From Planctomycetota bacterium (GTDB lineage Bacteria; Planctomycetota; UBA1135): DNA of 33,034 nucleotides. A program made the position numbers and the translations under genes. Below are positions 9,620 through 18,198 of this stretch, one piece after another (within the stretch, counting starts at the first letter, position 1; the number at the start of each line of letters is the position of its first letter). The notes under the pieces are model-generated. The model worked only from the letters and a program-made list of their open reading frames with translations, searched no databases and was not told the origin of the DNA. The stretch lies in the NCBI GenBank assembly GCA_028821845.1, contig JAPKEZ010000005.1, forward strand, positions 1 to 33,034, in the 5' to 3' direction.

Positions 9620-10399
9620 ATGTCATCAGATAGACTAACCTCGAAGATACGTATGCAGTCTGGGCATCCGCAGCGGCGTGTTGATGACAGTGTCGCTGTC
9701 GAAGAACCGTTAGCCATCAAGGTAAACGGTATTCACTTCGCGACATTAATGCGAACTCCTGGCCGCGAGCATGACTTGGCAGCTGGTTTCTTGGCCGCTG
9801 AAGCTGTGATTGATGGTGTAGATGAAATCGCCGCTTTTAAAGAGTGCGACACTGATAACACGGTTAATCTTGCACTGGCCGATGGTTGCGATTTTGATTT
9901 ATCAAAGCGCCGTACAACAGTCACGAGTTCATCTTGCGGAGTATGCGGCTCGCGCTCAATTGACGAACTGCAAAAGGAGCTAAATTCAAAGTCGGTGCCG
10001 GCAATTAATGAAATGGAGGTCGATGAATTGTTAGCTGCCATGCAACAAATGCGTCAACAGCAGCAACTGTTCGCCGCAACGGCAGCTACCCATGCCGTCG
10101 CTTTGTACGACATTAGCACCAAGCAAATAATTGATGTCGCCGAGGATGTTGGCCGACACAATGCCGCCGACAAAGTTATAGGTCAACAACTGCTTTTGGG
10201 TAATTACCCCATAAGCCAATCACTGGTTTTGCTACTTAGCGGCAGGGTTTCCTTCGATATGGTTCAGAAAACAGCTCGCGCAAACATAAGCGCTATTTGC
10301 GCTGTTGGCATGCCAACTAGCCTAGCAATAGAAAGCGCCCAAGCAGTAGGCATTAAGCTTTATGCTTGGGCGCGTGAAGACAGCGTATGTCTTTATTAG
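9620..10399 (+). CDS. fdhD: Formate dehydrogenase accessory sulfurtransferase FdhD
   Basis: TPGREHDLAAGFLAAE, TSSSCGVCGSRSID (conserved CxxC), AEDVGRHNAADKVIG and VLLLSGRVSFDMVQKTARA are FdhD motifs. Confidence 0.95.
   Translation: MSSDRLTSKIRMQSGHPQRRVDDSVAVEEPLAIKVNGIHFATLMRTPGREHDLAAGFLAAEAVIDGVDEIAAFKECDTDNTVNLALADGCDFDLSKRRTTVTSSSCGVCGSRSIDELQKELNSKSVPAINEMEVDELLAAMQQMRQQQQLFAATAATHAVALYDISTKQIIDVAEDVGRHNAADKVIGQQLLLGNYPISQSLVLLLSGRVSFDMVQKTARANISAICAVGMPTSLAIESAQAVGIKLYAWAREDSVCLY
10335..10373. repeat. 11-bp perfect inverted repeat near the 3' end of fdhD
   Basis: GCGCCCAAGCA - 17 nt - TGCTTGGGCGC. Confidence 0.9.
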
Positions 10400-10629
10400 G
10401 CGACTATTTCGACACCCGCTATTTCTTCGAGGCGCCAGTCGATGCGAATTTCTTCGGCTAGATTGTAAAGTAGGCCAGTGCGCTGGATTGGATTGACCAA
10501 TAAACCGCCAGTAAGTGCTCGGCCATCGACGAATGATAAAATCACTTTATCGCACTTTGATGCCGTTACAAGGTTAGCAAGGATGGAGCCCTCTTTGGGG
10601 AGATTTTCGTTAGGTACGCGTTGAACCAT
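10396..10629 (-). CDS. Small conserved hypothetical protein (paralog of adjacent gene)
   Basis: 77 aa. Shares the MV..V..LP...V.L.F.DGR..G pattern with the 10631-10858 product; starts 1 nt after that gene's stop. Confidence 0.6.
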   Translation of the reverse strand: MVQRVPNENLPKEGSILANLVTASKCDKVILSFVDGRALTGGLLVNPIQRTGLLYNLAEEIRIDWRLEEIAGVEIVA

Positions 10630-10630
10630 A

Positions 10631-10858
10631 CTAGTATTCGATTGTTTCCAGTTCTGAGAGCTTGAAGTCTAGAGCGTATTCGCGATCGACGTCAATTAGT
10701 CGACCTTTTTCTTGTCTCTCGAAGAAAGTAATGGCGCCGAGCTCGCGGCGTCCGTCTTTAAAAACTAGGCGTACTTGAGGTAGGGTAGTACCAGATTTGA
10801 TTCGACTTACCAACTCTTCGCGGGTTGGCAAATCATTGAGATTTACGGGTTTGACCAT
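10631..10858 (-). CDS. Small conserved hypothetical protein (paralog of adjacent gene)
   Basis: 75 aa. Tandem and partly similar to the 10396-10629 product (VRLVFKDGRRELG vs VILSFVDGRALTG; ALDFKLSELETIE vs RIDWRLEEIAGVE). Confidence 0.6.
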   Translation of the reverse strand: MVKPVNLNDLPTREELVSRIKSGTTLPQVRLVFKDGRRELGAITFFERQEKGRLIDVDREYALDFKLSELETIEY

Positions 10859-10882
10859 AGGGGAATTATATTATGCGGACTC

Positions 10883-11506
10883 TTAGGAAGTTTGGAGTTC
10901 GAGAACACCAGACGTTAACAAAAAAGAAGACCAAGTCTCAAAGGGAGACTCGGGCGAAGACGCGAGGGAACGTAAATCGGGCAGCGCTTGAAATTCGCCA
11001 GCCATAGCCTCAGTTTCGCGAATCGAAACATCAAGCTGTGAAGCATCGAGGCTATATACCAGTCCTAGATGGACCGCGCCGACAGCAGAGGTGTCGTCGT
11101 TAATAATGCCTACTGGGGTGAGGGGAAGAGTGGCATCACTAGGAAGGATTAGTTCTTCGTGCAATTCGCGGTGACAGGCATTTGCAAAAATGTCGCCATC
11201 GCTTTGATCGCATGGATTGATGTGGCCACCAACACCGATACTTTTTTTGCCGTGCAGACGTTTTTCGCCTTGAGTCGACAAACGAGTCAAACACAAAACT
11301 TTGTCTTCTTGGCAGATCGCAACATAAGGTATAGGTTGCTTGAATTCTGGATGAGTTTCGGCATATCTGCGCTCGATGAAGAAACCCTCATCGCGTGCAG
11401 GACCGAGGAACCTCGACTCGAGCTGACTAGCTTCGAGAGCGAGAAAACCACTTGGGGTAGCCTCTGGAAAAAGAGAACTACGCGGAACGACCCAGACAAA
11501 CTCCAT
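10883..11506 (-). CDS. Nudix hydrolase-like protein
   Basis: GVGGHINPCD...ANACHRELHEELIL resembles a Nudix box. Confidence 0.7.
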   Translation of the reverse strand: MEFVWVVPRSSLFPEATPSGFLALEASQLESRFLGPARDEGFFIERRYAETHPEFKQPIPYVAICQEDKVLCLTRLSTQGEKRLHGKKSIGVGGHINPCDQSDGDIFANACHRELHEELILPSDATLPLTPVGIINDDTSAVGAVHLGLVYSLDASQLDVSIRETEAMAGEFQALPDLRSLASSPESPFETWSSFLLTSGVLELQTS

Positions 11507-11591
11507 GGCGACGATTATGAACGATTCCTGCCATTTGGCAATACTAAATACTAGATATTGTGTGTTTGTTGATAAGTTTGTCTATATAGAC

Positions 11592-11612
11592 ACCACCACA
11601 TATTGTGGTGGT
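11592..11612 (-). terminator. Perfect hairpin just downstream of rnpB (possible terminator or processing signal)
   Basis: 9-bp stem ACCACCACA/TGTGGTGGT with 3-nt loop; no T-run follows on the minus strand. Confidence 0.45.
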
Positions 11613-11984
11613 AGGTGAGCACTGCCTTGTAAGCCGGATTTTGTACCTCGAAAGGCGACAACCATTTATCTAGGACCTACGTTGCCGCAGGACTCAAACG
11701 TTCTACCCGAAGGTTCAACAGCGCGGGTCACGCCTACCCTTCCTATGCGAACTTTCTCCTGATGGGGTTTACACTGCCACGACTGTCGCCAGCCGCGCGG
11801 TGAGCTCTTACCTCACCATTTCAACCTTACCGGTCTTGCGACTTAGGCGGTTTATTTTCTGTTGCACTTTCCCTAAAGTTTCCTTTGGTGGCTGTTAGCC
11901 ACCATCACACCCTATGGAGCCCGGACTTTCCTCATTTGACTTACCGAAGTAAATCACCCGCGGTCATCCCAGCAGCACTCGGGC
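11613..11984 (-). ncRNA. rnpB: RNase P RNA, bacterial type A
   Basis: Minus strand contains GAGGAAAGTCCGGGCTCCATAGGG, GGCTAACAGCCACC, ACAGAAAATAAACCGCC, AGGTAAGAGCTCACCGC, TAGATAAATGGTTGTC and ACAAAATCCGGCTTAC. P1 closes as GAGTGCTG (11980-11973) with CAGTGCTC (11624-11617). Ends approximate. Confidence 0.95.
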
Positions 11985-11986
11985 TT

Positions 11987-12016
11987 ATTTTACACCAACT
12001 AGCAATGTGTAGCCAA
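11987..12016 (-). promoter_or_regulatory. Putative rnpB promoter within the ruvX 3' end
   Basis: -35 TTGGCT (12016-12011), 18-nt spacer, -10 TAAAAT (11992-11987); predicted start matches the RNase P P1 helix 5' end. Confidence 0.5.
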
Positions 12017-12421
12017 GAATTCTCTCAAGATAACCACAGCCGCAGTCGAATCGAGGACGGCCTGCTTTTTCTTGCCTTTTAATCCTGTCTCTTTTAAGAG
12101 CGTGTGCGCTTCTTTGGTGGTGTGCCGTTCGTCTTGGTGCTGGATGTCAAACCCTTCTGGCAAAGCTTTGCGGCAAGCGTCAATTAACAAGCGCACACTC
12201 TTCGCTTGCTCACCTTCACGCCCATCTGGCAAGTAGGGCATTCCAATTAACAAGCGCACAATTTGCCGTTCTTTTACATGCTCAAGAATGCCTGCAATAG
12301 TTGTCTCTAAACTTGAACTAACAATTGCTGGCAATGGCTGCGCAGTAATGCCCATCGGATCACATGACGCCAAACCAGTGCGTTTAAGTCCGTAGTCAAT
12401 GGCAAGTGTGCGTCCAATCAC
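11999..12421 (-). CDS. ruvX: Putative Holliday junction resolvase / pre-16S rRNA nuclease YqgF
   Basis: RTLAIDYGLKRTGLASCDPMGITAQPL, LIGMPYLPDGREG and QDERHTTKEAHTLL; YqgF/RuvX family, GTG start. Confidence 0.9.
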   Translation of the reverse strand: MIGRTLAIDYGLKRTGLASCDPMGITAQPLPAIVSSSLETTIAGILEHVKERQIVRLLIGMPYLPDGREGEQAKSVRLLIDACRKALPEGFDIQHQDERHTTKEAHTLLKETGLKGKKKQAVLDSTAAVVILREFLATHC

Positions 12422-12427
12422 TTTTTA

Positions 12428-13516
12428 TTACAGTAAGTCGTTCCGCTCTTCATCTTTAAGTTGTTCAACAAACTTTTTGACTTCCTCACTTCGATCGCGC
12501 GGCGTAATCAAAATGGCGTCTTTAGTGTGAACAACAACGATATCGTTGAGGCCTAAAACAGCAATACACTGTTTTGATGAAGAGTACGCTAAAACGCCTT
12601 TTGCATCGTGTGTAAGTAATTTACCGCCTTCGGCGAATACCAAAGCATTGCCATTGTCATCGTGCTCGATTTCGTCATACAGGGCCTTCCATGAACCAAC
12701 GTCACTCCAGTTGTACGGAGCAGATAAAACTTGAACGCTGTCTACTTTTTCCATGATGCCGATGTCAACTGGCTCGGCTGGCAATGATGGATAAATCGTA
12801 TCGACTGTGCTCTGGTATGCAGAGCTACCGACAGTCGCCGCTATTTTTTGCAGCCCTGAATCAAGGTCGGGCATGTGTTCGGCAATAGCATTTAGAATAG
12901 TCGATGACGTCCATACGAAGATGCCGGAATTCCATAGGTACTCGCCGCTTTCTAAAAACTTTTCGGCAGTCGCTTTATCTGGTTTTTCTTTGAAGGAGTC
13001 GACGTTGAAACACTCGACGCCGTGCGGATCGGAGTGCTTGTCGGCGCGTTGTATGTAACCATAACCAGTGGCCGGGTAGTCGGGCACGATGCCGTAAGTT
13101 ACAAAGTTTCCTCCAGCTTCAGCGACTTCAGCTCCGGCTTGTAGGCTGCGTTGAAATTCATCGTGCGGTCCGATGACGTGGTCGGCTGGCAACACTGCCA
13201 TCGTTGCATTTTCATCAGCAGTGTGGATTACTGCGGCAGCCAAACCAACACACGCCGAGGTGTTGCGTGCGCAAGGCTCAACCAAGATATTACTATCGGG
13301 TAATTCTGGGCAGCAAGCGCGAATGCCGTCTACTTGAGCGGCATTGGTAACCACCCAAATGCGTTCAGCAGGAATGAGCGGGTCAAGGCGCGCGACTGTT
13401 TCTGCGAGCATTGCTTTGCCGCCCATGATGGGCAACAACTGTTTTGGTCGTGCAGTGCGACTTTCTGGCCAGAAACGAGTGCCAGAACCGCCTGCCATGA
13501 TTACGGCGTGAAGCAT
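12428..13516 (-). CDS. manC: Mannose-1-phosphate guanylyltransferase
   Basis: HAVIMAGGSGTRFWPESRTARPKQLLPI, LPADHVIG, SFKEKPDKATAEKFLESGEYLWNSGIFVW and YNWSDVGSWKALYDE. Confidence 0.93.
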   Translation of the reverse strand: MLHAVIMAGGSGTRFWPESRTARPKQLLPIMGGKAMLAETVARLDPLIPAERIWVVTNAAQVDGIRACCPELPDSNILVEPCARNTSACVGLAAAVIHTADENATMAVLPADHVIGPHDEFQRSLQAGAEVAEAGGNFVTYGIVPDYPATGYGYIQRADKHSDPHGVECFNVDSFKEKPDKATAEKFLESGEYLWNSGIFVWTSSTILNAIAEHMPDLDSGLQKIAATVGSSAYQSTVDTIYPSLPAEPVDIGIMEKVDSVQVLSAPYNWSDVGSWKALYDEIEHDDNGNALVFAEGGKLLTHDAKGVLAYSSSKQCIAVLGLNDIVVVHTKDAILITPRDRSEEVKKFVEQLKDEERNDLL

Positions 13517-13520
13517 GAGC

Positions 13521-16500
13521 TTATTGTACAGGAATTATTGGCGAAGTGTTCCATTCAGGTGGGGCAGGAGTCGGTACCCAAAGTGGAAATGCCGGAGGAA
13601 CAAAAAGTTCACCATCAGTTATCCACGCAATTATTTTCGACCATCTGCGATGGCGAATTTTCAAATCTTCAATTGGACCATAAACCTGTTGTTCAATGAA
13701 GAGGTCGAGTATGTCCTTAACCAGAGGCAGACGAGTAATAAAACTTAAAGTGCGCATAGTGATTTTTAGATTGACCATAGCGTCCATAGTTGCCGAGCCA
13801 TCGCCAATGAATTCAAAAGCAGGGCCGTCTAGCGAGATGCCTGTAACTGTTATTTTCCCATTTCCGTTGAGCTTCAAGTCTATCTTTCCATTCTCAATAA
13901 CAGGTGCCGGAAAACCAGAAACTTGCCAGATGCTTTTCAAAACAGGAACCGAGCCAAGCATCGCATCTTTTAGATGCAGGTTGACATCACCAGTGCAATC
14001 AATCGGTGAGGTGCTTGTGCTATTGAGGTCTATTTTGCCTCCCAATCTGCCGGAAAGTTCACCGCTAATGTATAGTTCATTACGCATCTGAGCAAGGTCG
14101 ATGTCTCCAAGCGCTATCTCGATAGCGTAAGGTGGACTGTTCTCGGAGAAAAAGGAAAACCCGCCAGCTATTTCACCTCCTAGCAAACTCGCCTTAAGCT
14201 TATCAACGCGGATTCCTTCGTCGGTGATGACTAGGATTCCTTCGTCTGTCGTTTGAATGCCGTTCACAGTCAGTTGCCCCAGTCGGACGGTGCCACCAGT
14301 AATTGACATCGACGCCGCGAAGTCAGTAGCTGAACTCCATGAGGCCTCTTTGATATTGAACGTCGCAGAGCCGTCATTCAGCGGAATGCCCTCGCTAACC
14401 TGCAAATCAGATATTTCAAAGTCTCCTGTGAATTCAGAACTTATGCGGCCGTCGGCATGCAGGTCCGCGATAGCGTGAATGCTTTCGGCTTTGAGCTTGC
14501 CCTCGACACCGAGCTCTTGCAAAGTAGTAGCAAGCTTCGAACCGGCAAGTGCTGTGAGGTCAGAGGTTAATTCGATGCCACGTTGTGACTCAAGGTCGGC
14601 TTCGACATGCAGGCGATCGCTAAGTATTTTGCCGTCGAGGTTGTAAACCCTTAGCGCAGAATTCTTTGACGACAGTTGGAGCTTATCCGATTGTATTTTA
14701 TTTGGCTCTAAATTTACCGTGCCATTAATTTTGTAGGAATCTTCGCGATTGCCTTTTACACTGACGGCAAGCGGGCTCATGATGATCTCACTCACAAACA
14801 GTTGAGGTTGCAATGGGTTGAAACTCACAAAGCCATCAATGGCACCATCCCAATCTAGGTGTTCTCCCCAGGTTTGCTGCTTAGCAAATTGCTGGCTACC
14901 AAGGATTAAGTCATTGCTTAGCGGTAATTGTTTCAGGTTCGCCGTGGCATAGTTAAGCGCGGAATCGTTGGATAGGTTCCCGCATCCACGAATTGTTCCA
15001 TCATCAACCTTAGTCTCGATTCCACCAAAGTGGAAGTTGAATCTCTCACCCGCGGCGTACATTTGCGCATTATTCGTAGTCATGTTGTCAAGTGAAATGC
15101 CAAGCTGTGGCCAATTGACAGTTGCTCCATTGGCATACAACTGGGCGTTAATCTGGGGATCTGAAGTCATGTCTGGCCACAACAACTCCAGACGATATTT
15201 GAAGTCGCCGTCGATAGGGAAGCTTACCAAACCAGCAGGAATCGGTAAATTACTCGACATAATCTCAGCCTCAGCAGAATCAGGATGCCATCCACTGCCG
15301 TTAGCACCAACACTTAATTGCAAGTTTTCACCGTTAGTGTAGTTATGCGTTTTGCCGCTAATTTGTAGTTTTGACTTTGCAGCAATCGCCGTCGCCTCGA
15401 AACTAGTGGTGTTCTCGGTGATAGCGATATGAGCTTTTTCAATTTGTACGCTCATTGGCAAAAGTTTCGGTTGCGCAACACAATCGAAGAGATCTATAGA
15501 CACAAAGTAATCGAAGTTATCGTCGTTGTCGGTGAACAATCGCACATGTGCGTTAGCACGACCACCGTGGGGACTACCGAGATAGCTGATTAGGTCGGTT
15601 ATTTCTGGGTTGCCACTTAGATTGTCGAAGACAGTCTGCTCGAGAGAGATATCGTTTATTGCGATTGAGATATCGATAGTAGTTGTCCGCGGTCGGAAGT
15701 CGACTTCACCGTTTATCTTTACCTCACCATTGGCATGTTCACCTAAAGTGTGAAAAACCAGCGCCTCTTCGGTGATTGCTATATAACCACTATTCAGTTG
15801 TGAAGCGTACGGAAATGGGAACGCCGCTTCGCTTGTAGTAACGAATCCTTGATAAGCCAGATCTAGTTCGTTTGGCTTAATCGCAATAGCCCAATCAAAT
15901 CTGTCTCCATGAATGCTTGTTAGCGCTTGCGCATCCACAGTGCCCGCTGCCTGAGTGGCGTCTAGAAACGAAGGTATCTCTGGTTCTATTCTGCCCAACC
16001 ACTGCCGTAATTCTTGGTTCACGACAACAGCTTTAATCGAATGCTCAATTTGCAAATCGAGACCTTCGTGGTCGTCAAAGCTTAAAACCCCAGTGCTCTG
16101 AACGGCGCTGTCAAAAAGGTCAGTAGTAGCGTTTATGTTCAGCCCGGTCGCGGAGGATCCAGAAACATTAATGTACGACTGGTCAAAGCTAAGTGACGGC
16201 GATGCCAGTAGGGGTTTATCCAAATAGATATTGCTTGCAAGGCGCCAACTATATTCACCTTGCCAATCACCAGCGGCATTAAAGTCTGCTTCAATTGTTC
16301 CATTGTCAAATGTTAAATGGGCTGTTTCGAAAACTGACCAATCATTAACTAGTTTCCCACTTACATTCACTGAGACTTCCCAGTCGCTGTTTGCGTTGTT
16401 GGTATGCAACCTTGCCTGCAAATCGCCAACAGTAGGTTTTAAACATTTACTGCTAATCTCGAAACTACCTACATCTCCATCGAGGGCGCCAACAACCGTT

Positions 16501-16967
16501 AATCCCTTCAATTCTATGAGCTCACTTTGCGTGTCAATGTATCGTACATCAACATTTTGAATGTCAAGTTTTAGTGTGGACAAGCCACGATTATCCATTC
16601 GTAGTGCTTCAAGCGCTTCTTGCAGTTTAGGCGTAATAACGGCCTGCGCTGAATGTGCTTTAATATAAGTCGGTAGCAGGTGAGTATCGCGATGTGGGCT
16701 TACGCCAATGGAGACCTGCACGTTTTTGGCACTTAGTGCTTGGTTGTCATTGAAGTTGACAATAATTCCACTTGCGTCTAGTTGCCCGTTACTCCAGCAG
16801 TAGCTAACATCGCCAGAAATCATCTCAAGTTCAGGAGAAATTCCGCTCAGCACCGAGTTGATTACGGCATGCGGGATTCTGATGCTAAAGAAAGCGCTTG
16901 TCGCCACCAACACACTCGCAACTAGCGAAATACGGGAAAAGCGACTAAGACTTATAAGCATGTTCAA
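13521..16967 (-). CDS. Large AsmA/YdbH-like (intermembrane lipid transport-type) envelope protein
   Basis: 1148 aa, N-terminal TM segment, long beta-rich repeats, C-terminal LGGEIAGGFSFFSENSPPYAIEIALGDIDLAQM...GRLGGKIDL resembling YdbH. Confidence 0.65.
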   Translation of the reverse strand: MNMLISLSRFSRISLVASVLVATSAFFSIRIPHAVINSVLSGISPELEMISGDVSYCWSNGQLDASGIIVNFNDNQALSAKNVQVSIGVSPHRDTHLLPTYIKAHSAQAVITPKLQEALEALRMDNRGLSTLKLDIQNVDVRYIDTQSELIELKGLTVVGALDGDVGSFEISSKCLKPTVGDLQARLHTNNANSDWEVSVNVSGKLVNDWSVFETAHLTFDNGTIEADFNAAGDWQGEYSWRLASNIYLDKPLLASPSLSFDQSYINVSGSSATGLNINATTDLFDSAVQSTGVLSFDDHEGLDLQIEHSIKAVVVNQELRQWLGRIEPEIPSFLDATQAAGTVDAQALTSIHGDRFDWAIAIKPNELDLAYQGFVTTSEAAFPFPYASQLNSGYIAITEEALVFHTLGEHANGEVKINGEVDFRPRTTTIDISIAINDISLEQTVFDNLSGNPEITDLISYLGSPHGGRANAHVRLFTDNDDNFDYFVSIDLFDCVAQPKLLPMSVQIEKAHIAITENTTSFEATAIAAKSKLQISGKTHNYTNGENLQLSVGANGSGWHPDSAEAEIMSSNLPIPAGLVSFPIDGDFKYRLELLWPDMTSDPQINAQLYANGATVNWPQLGISLDNMTTNNAQMYAAGERFNFHFGGIETKVDDGTIRGCGNLSNDSALNYATANLKQLPLSNDLILGSQQFAKQQTWGEHLDWDGAIDGFVSFNPLQPQLFVSEIIMSPLAVSVKGNREDSYKINGTVNLEPNKIQSDKLQLSSKNSALRVYNLDGKILSDRLHVEADLESQRGIELTSDLTALAGSKLATTLQELGVEGKLKAESIHAIADLHADGRISSEFTGDFEISDLQVSEGIPLNDGSATFNIKEASWSSATDFAASMSITGGTVRLGQLTVNGIQTTDEGILVITDEGIRVDKLKASLLGGEIAGGFSFFSENSPPYAIEIALGDIDLAQMRNELYISGELSGRLGGKIDLNSTSTSPIDCTGDVNLHLKDAMLGSVPVLKSIWQVSGFPAPVIENGKIDLKLNGNGKITVTGISLDGPAFEFIGDGSATMDAMVNLKITMRTLSFITRLPLVKDILDLFIEQQVYGPIEDLKIRHRRWSKIIAWITDGELFVPPAFPLWVPTPAPPEWNTSPIIPVQ

Positions 16968-18108
16968 GTGGTTTCTGCGTGACGCTGCTGTCTACATAGC
17001 GTCGAGAAACGCGTGACCCAATACGGCAACAGATCTCATAGGCGATGGTGTCGGCCTGGTCGGCTACATCTTGAGCAGTGATATGCTCGTTACCATCGGT
17101 GCCAATAATTGTAACCATATCGCCAATTCCAGCATCTTTAACGTGACTAACGTCAATAGTGCAGTAGTCCATTGAAACATGGCCAATAATTGGACAGCGT
17201 TTACCACGCACCAACACCTGCGAATTGCCGCTCAAGCCAAGACGGAAGGGTACGCCATCGTTGTATCCAATGGGGATAGTTGCAATACGGCAAGCTGTGT
17301 GAGAAACCCAAGTTGAATCATATCCAACGGGTGTATTGGCGGGCACGTCTTTAAAGAAAGCAATCTGGGTGCGCAACGATAACACCGGCCGCAATTGATG
17401 TTGTGCCAGGTTAGACGGCAGCATACCGAACATTGCGATTCCGGTGCGCACTGCGTCACCAAGTGGCGTGACGTTAGTGAACAGGGCAGCAGAGTTGGCG
17501 ATGTGACAAGTGAACTTGGCGTCTGGCAGCGAACATCTAATTTCATCAATGGCTTGCAAGAACAACATGTTTTGTTCTTCAGTGAACGAAGCATTGCTGC
17601 CAGAACTGCTCGCAAAGTGACTCATCACACCGAGCAATTCAAGCAGCGGATTGTTGCGCAAGGCTTTGATGATTCGTGAAATTGCTTCTGGGCGAATACC
17701 AAGGCGCCCCATGCCGGTGTCAATTTTCAAGTGCACCCCAAGCTTTTTATTACGCGCTTTGGCGATGGCCCCAAGTTCTTGGATGCGCACTTCAGAATGC
17801 ACCCCAACCTCAATATCGTATTCTAGAATGGACGCCATTTCTGAATCAATCGCGGTGCCTAAAATCAGTAGTCGCGTATGAATGCCCGCATTACGCAATT
17901 GCAACGCCTCGCTGCTGTCACCTACGCCAATCAGAGGCACATTTAGCTCTTGGCAAATTCGCGCACATTCAATCGCACCATGGCCATACGCATTTGCTTT
18001 GAGCACCGGCCACAGCGCCGCTACATCTGCTTTGTTTTGACAAATTAGCAAATTTTGGCGGAGAGCGTTCAGATCAATCTCAGCCCAGGCGCGGTCTGTA
18101 GGAGACAT
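16945..18108 (-). CDS. alr: Alanine racemase
   Basis: AEIDLNALRQNL, WPVLKANAYGHGA (PLP Lys), KIDTGMGRLGI, GYDSTWVS and IGHVSMDYCTIDV. Confidence 0.95.
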   Translation of the reverse strand: MSPTDRAWAEIDLNALRQNLLICQNKADVAALWPVLKANAYGHGAIECARICQELNVPLIGVGDSSEALQLRNAGIHTRLLILGTAIDSEMASILEYDIEVGVHSEVRIQELGAIAKARNKKLGVHLKIDTGMGRLGIRPEAISRIIKALRNNPLLELLGVMSHFASSSGSNASFTEEQNMLFLQAIDEIRCSLPDAKFTCHIANSAALFTNVTPLGDAVRTGIAMFGMLPSNLAQHQLRPVLSLRTQIAFFKDVPANTPVGYDSTWVSHTACRIATIPIGYNDGVPFRLGLSGNSQVLVRGKRCPIIGHVSMDYCTIDVSHVKDAGIGDMVTIIGTDGNEHITAQDVADQADTIAYEICCRIGSRVSRRYVDSSVTQKPLEHAYKS

Positions 18109-18114
18109 ACCTAT

Positions 18115-18143
18115 AAAATAGCTTTTTTTGTATCAAAAACCAA
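18115..18143 (-). promoter_or_regulatory. Putative alr promoter, leaderless layout
   Basis: TTGGTT - 17 nt - TATTTT - 6 nt - ATG (18108). Confidence 0.45.
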
Positions 18144-18198
18144 GTAGCTCGTGGCCCCTAAGTACTTTTTCGCTGATGGATTGCAGCAACTGGTGTGC

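Noticed and set aside
17558-17579. 8-bp inverted repeat AAGAACAA-CATGTT-TTGTTCTT inside alr
   Set aside because: AT-rich, mid-gene, no supporting context; likely chance.
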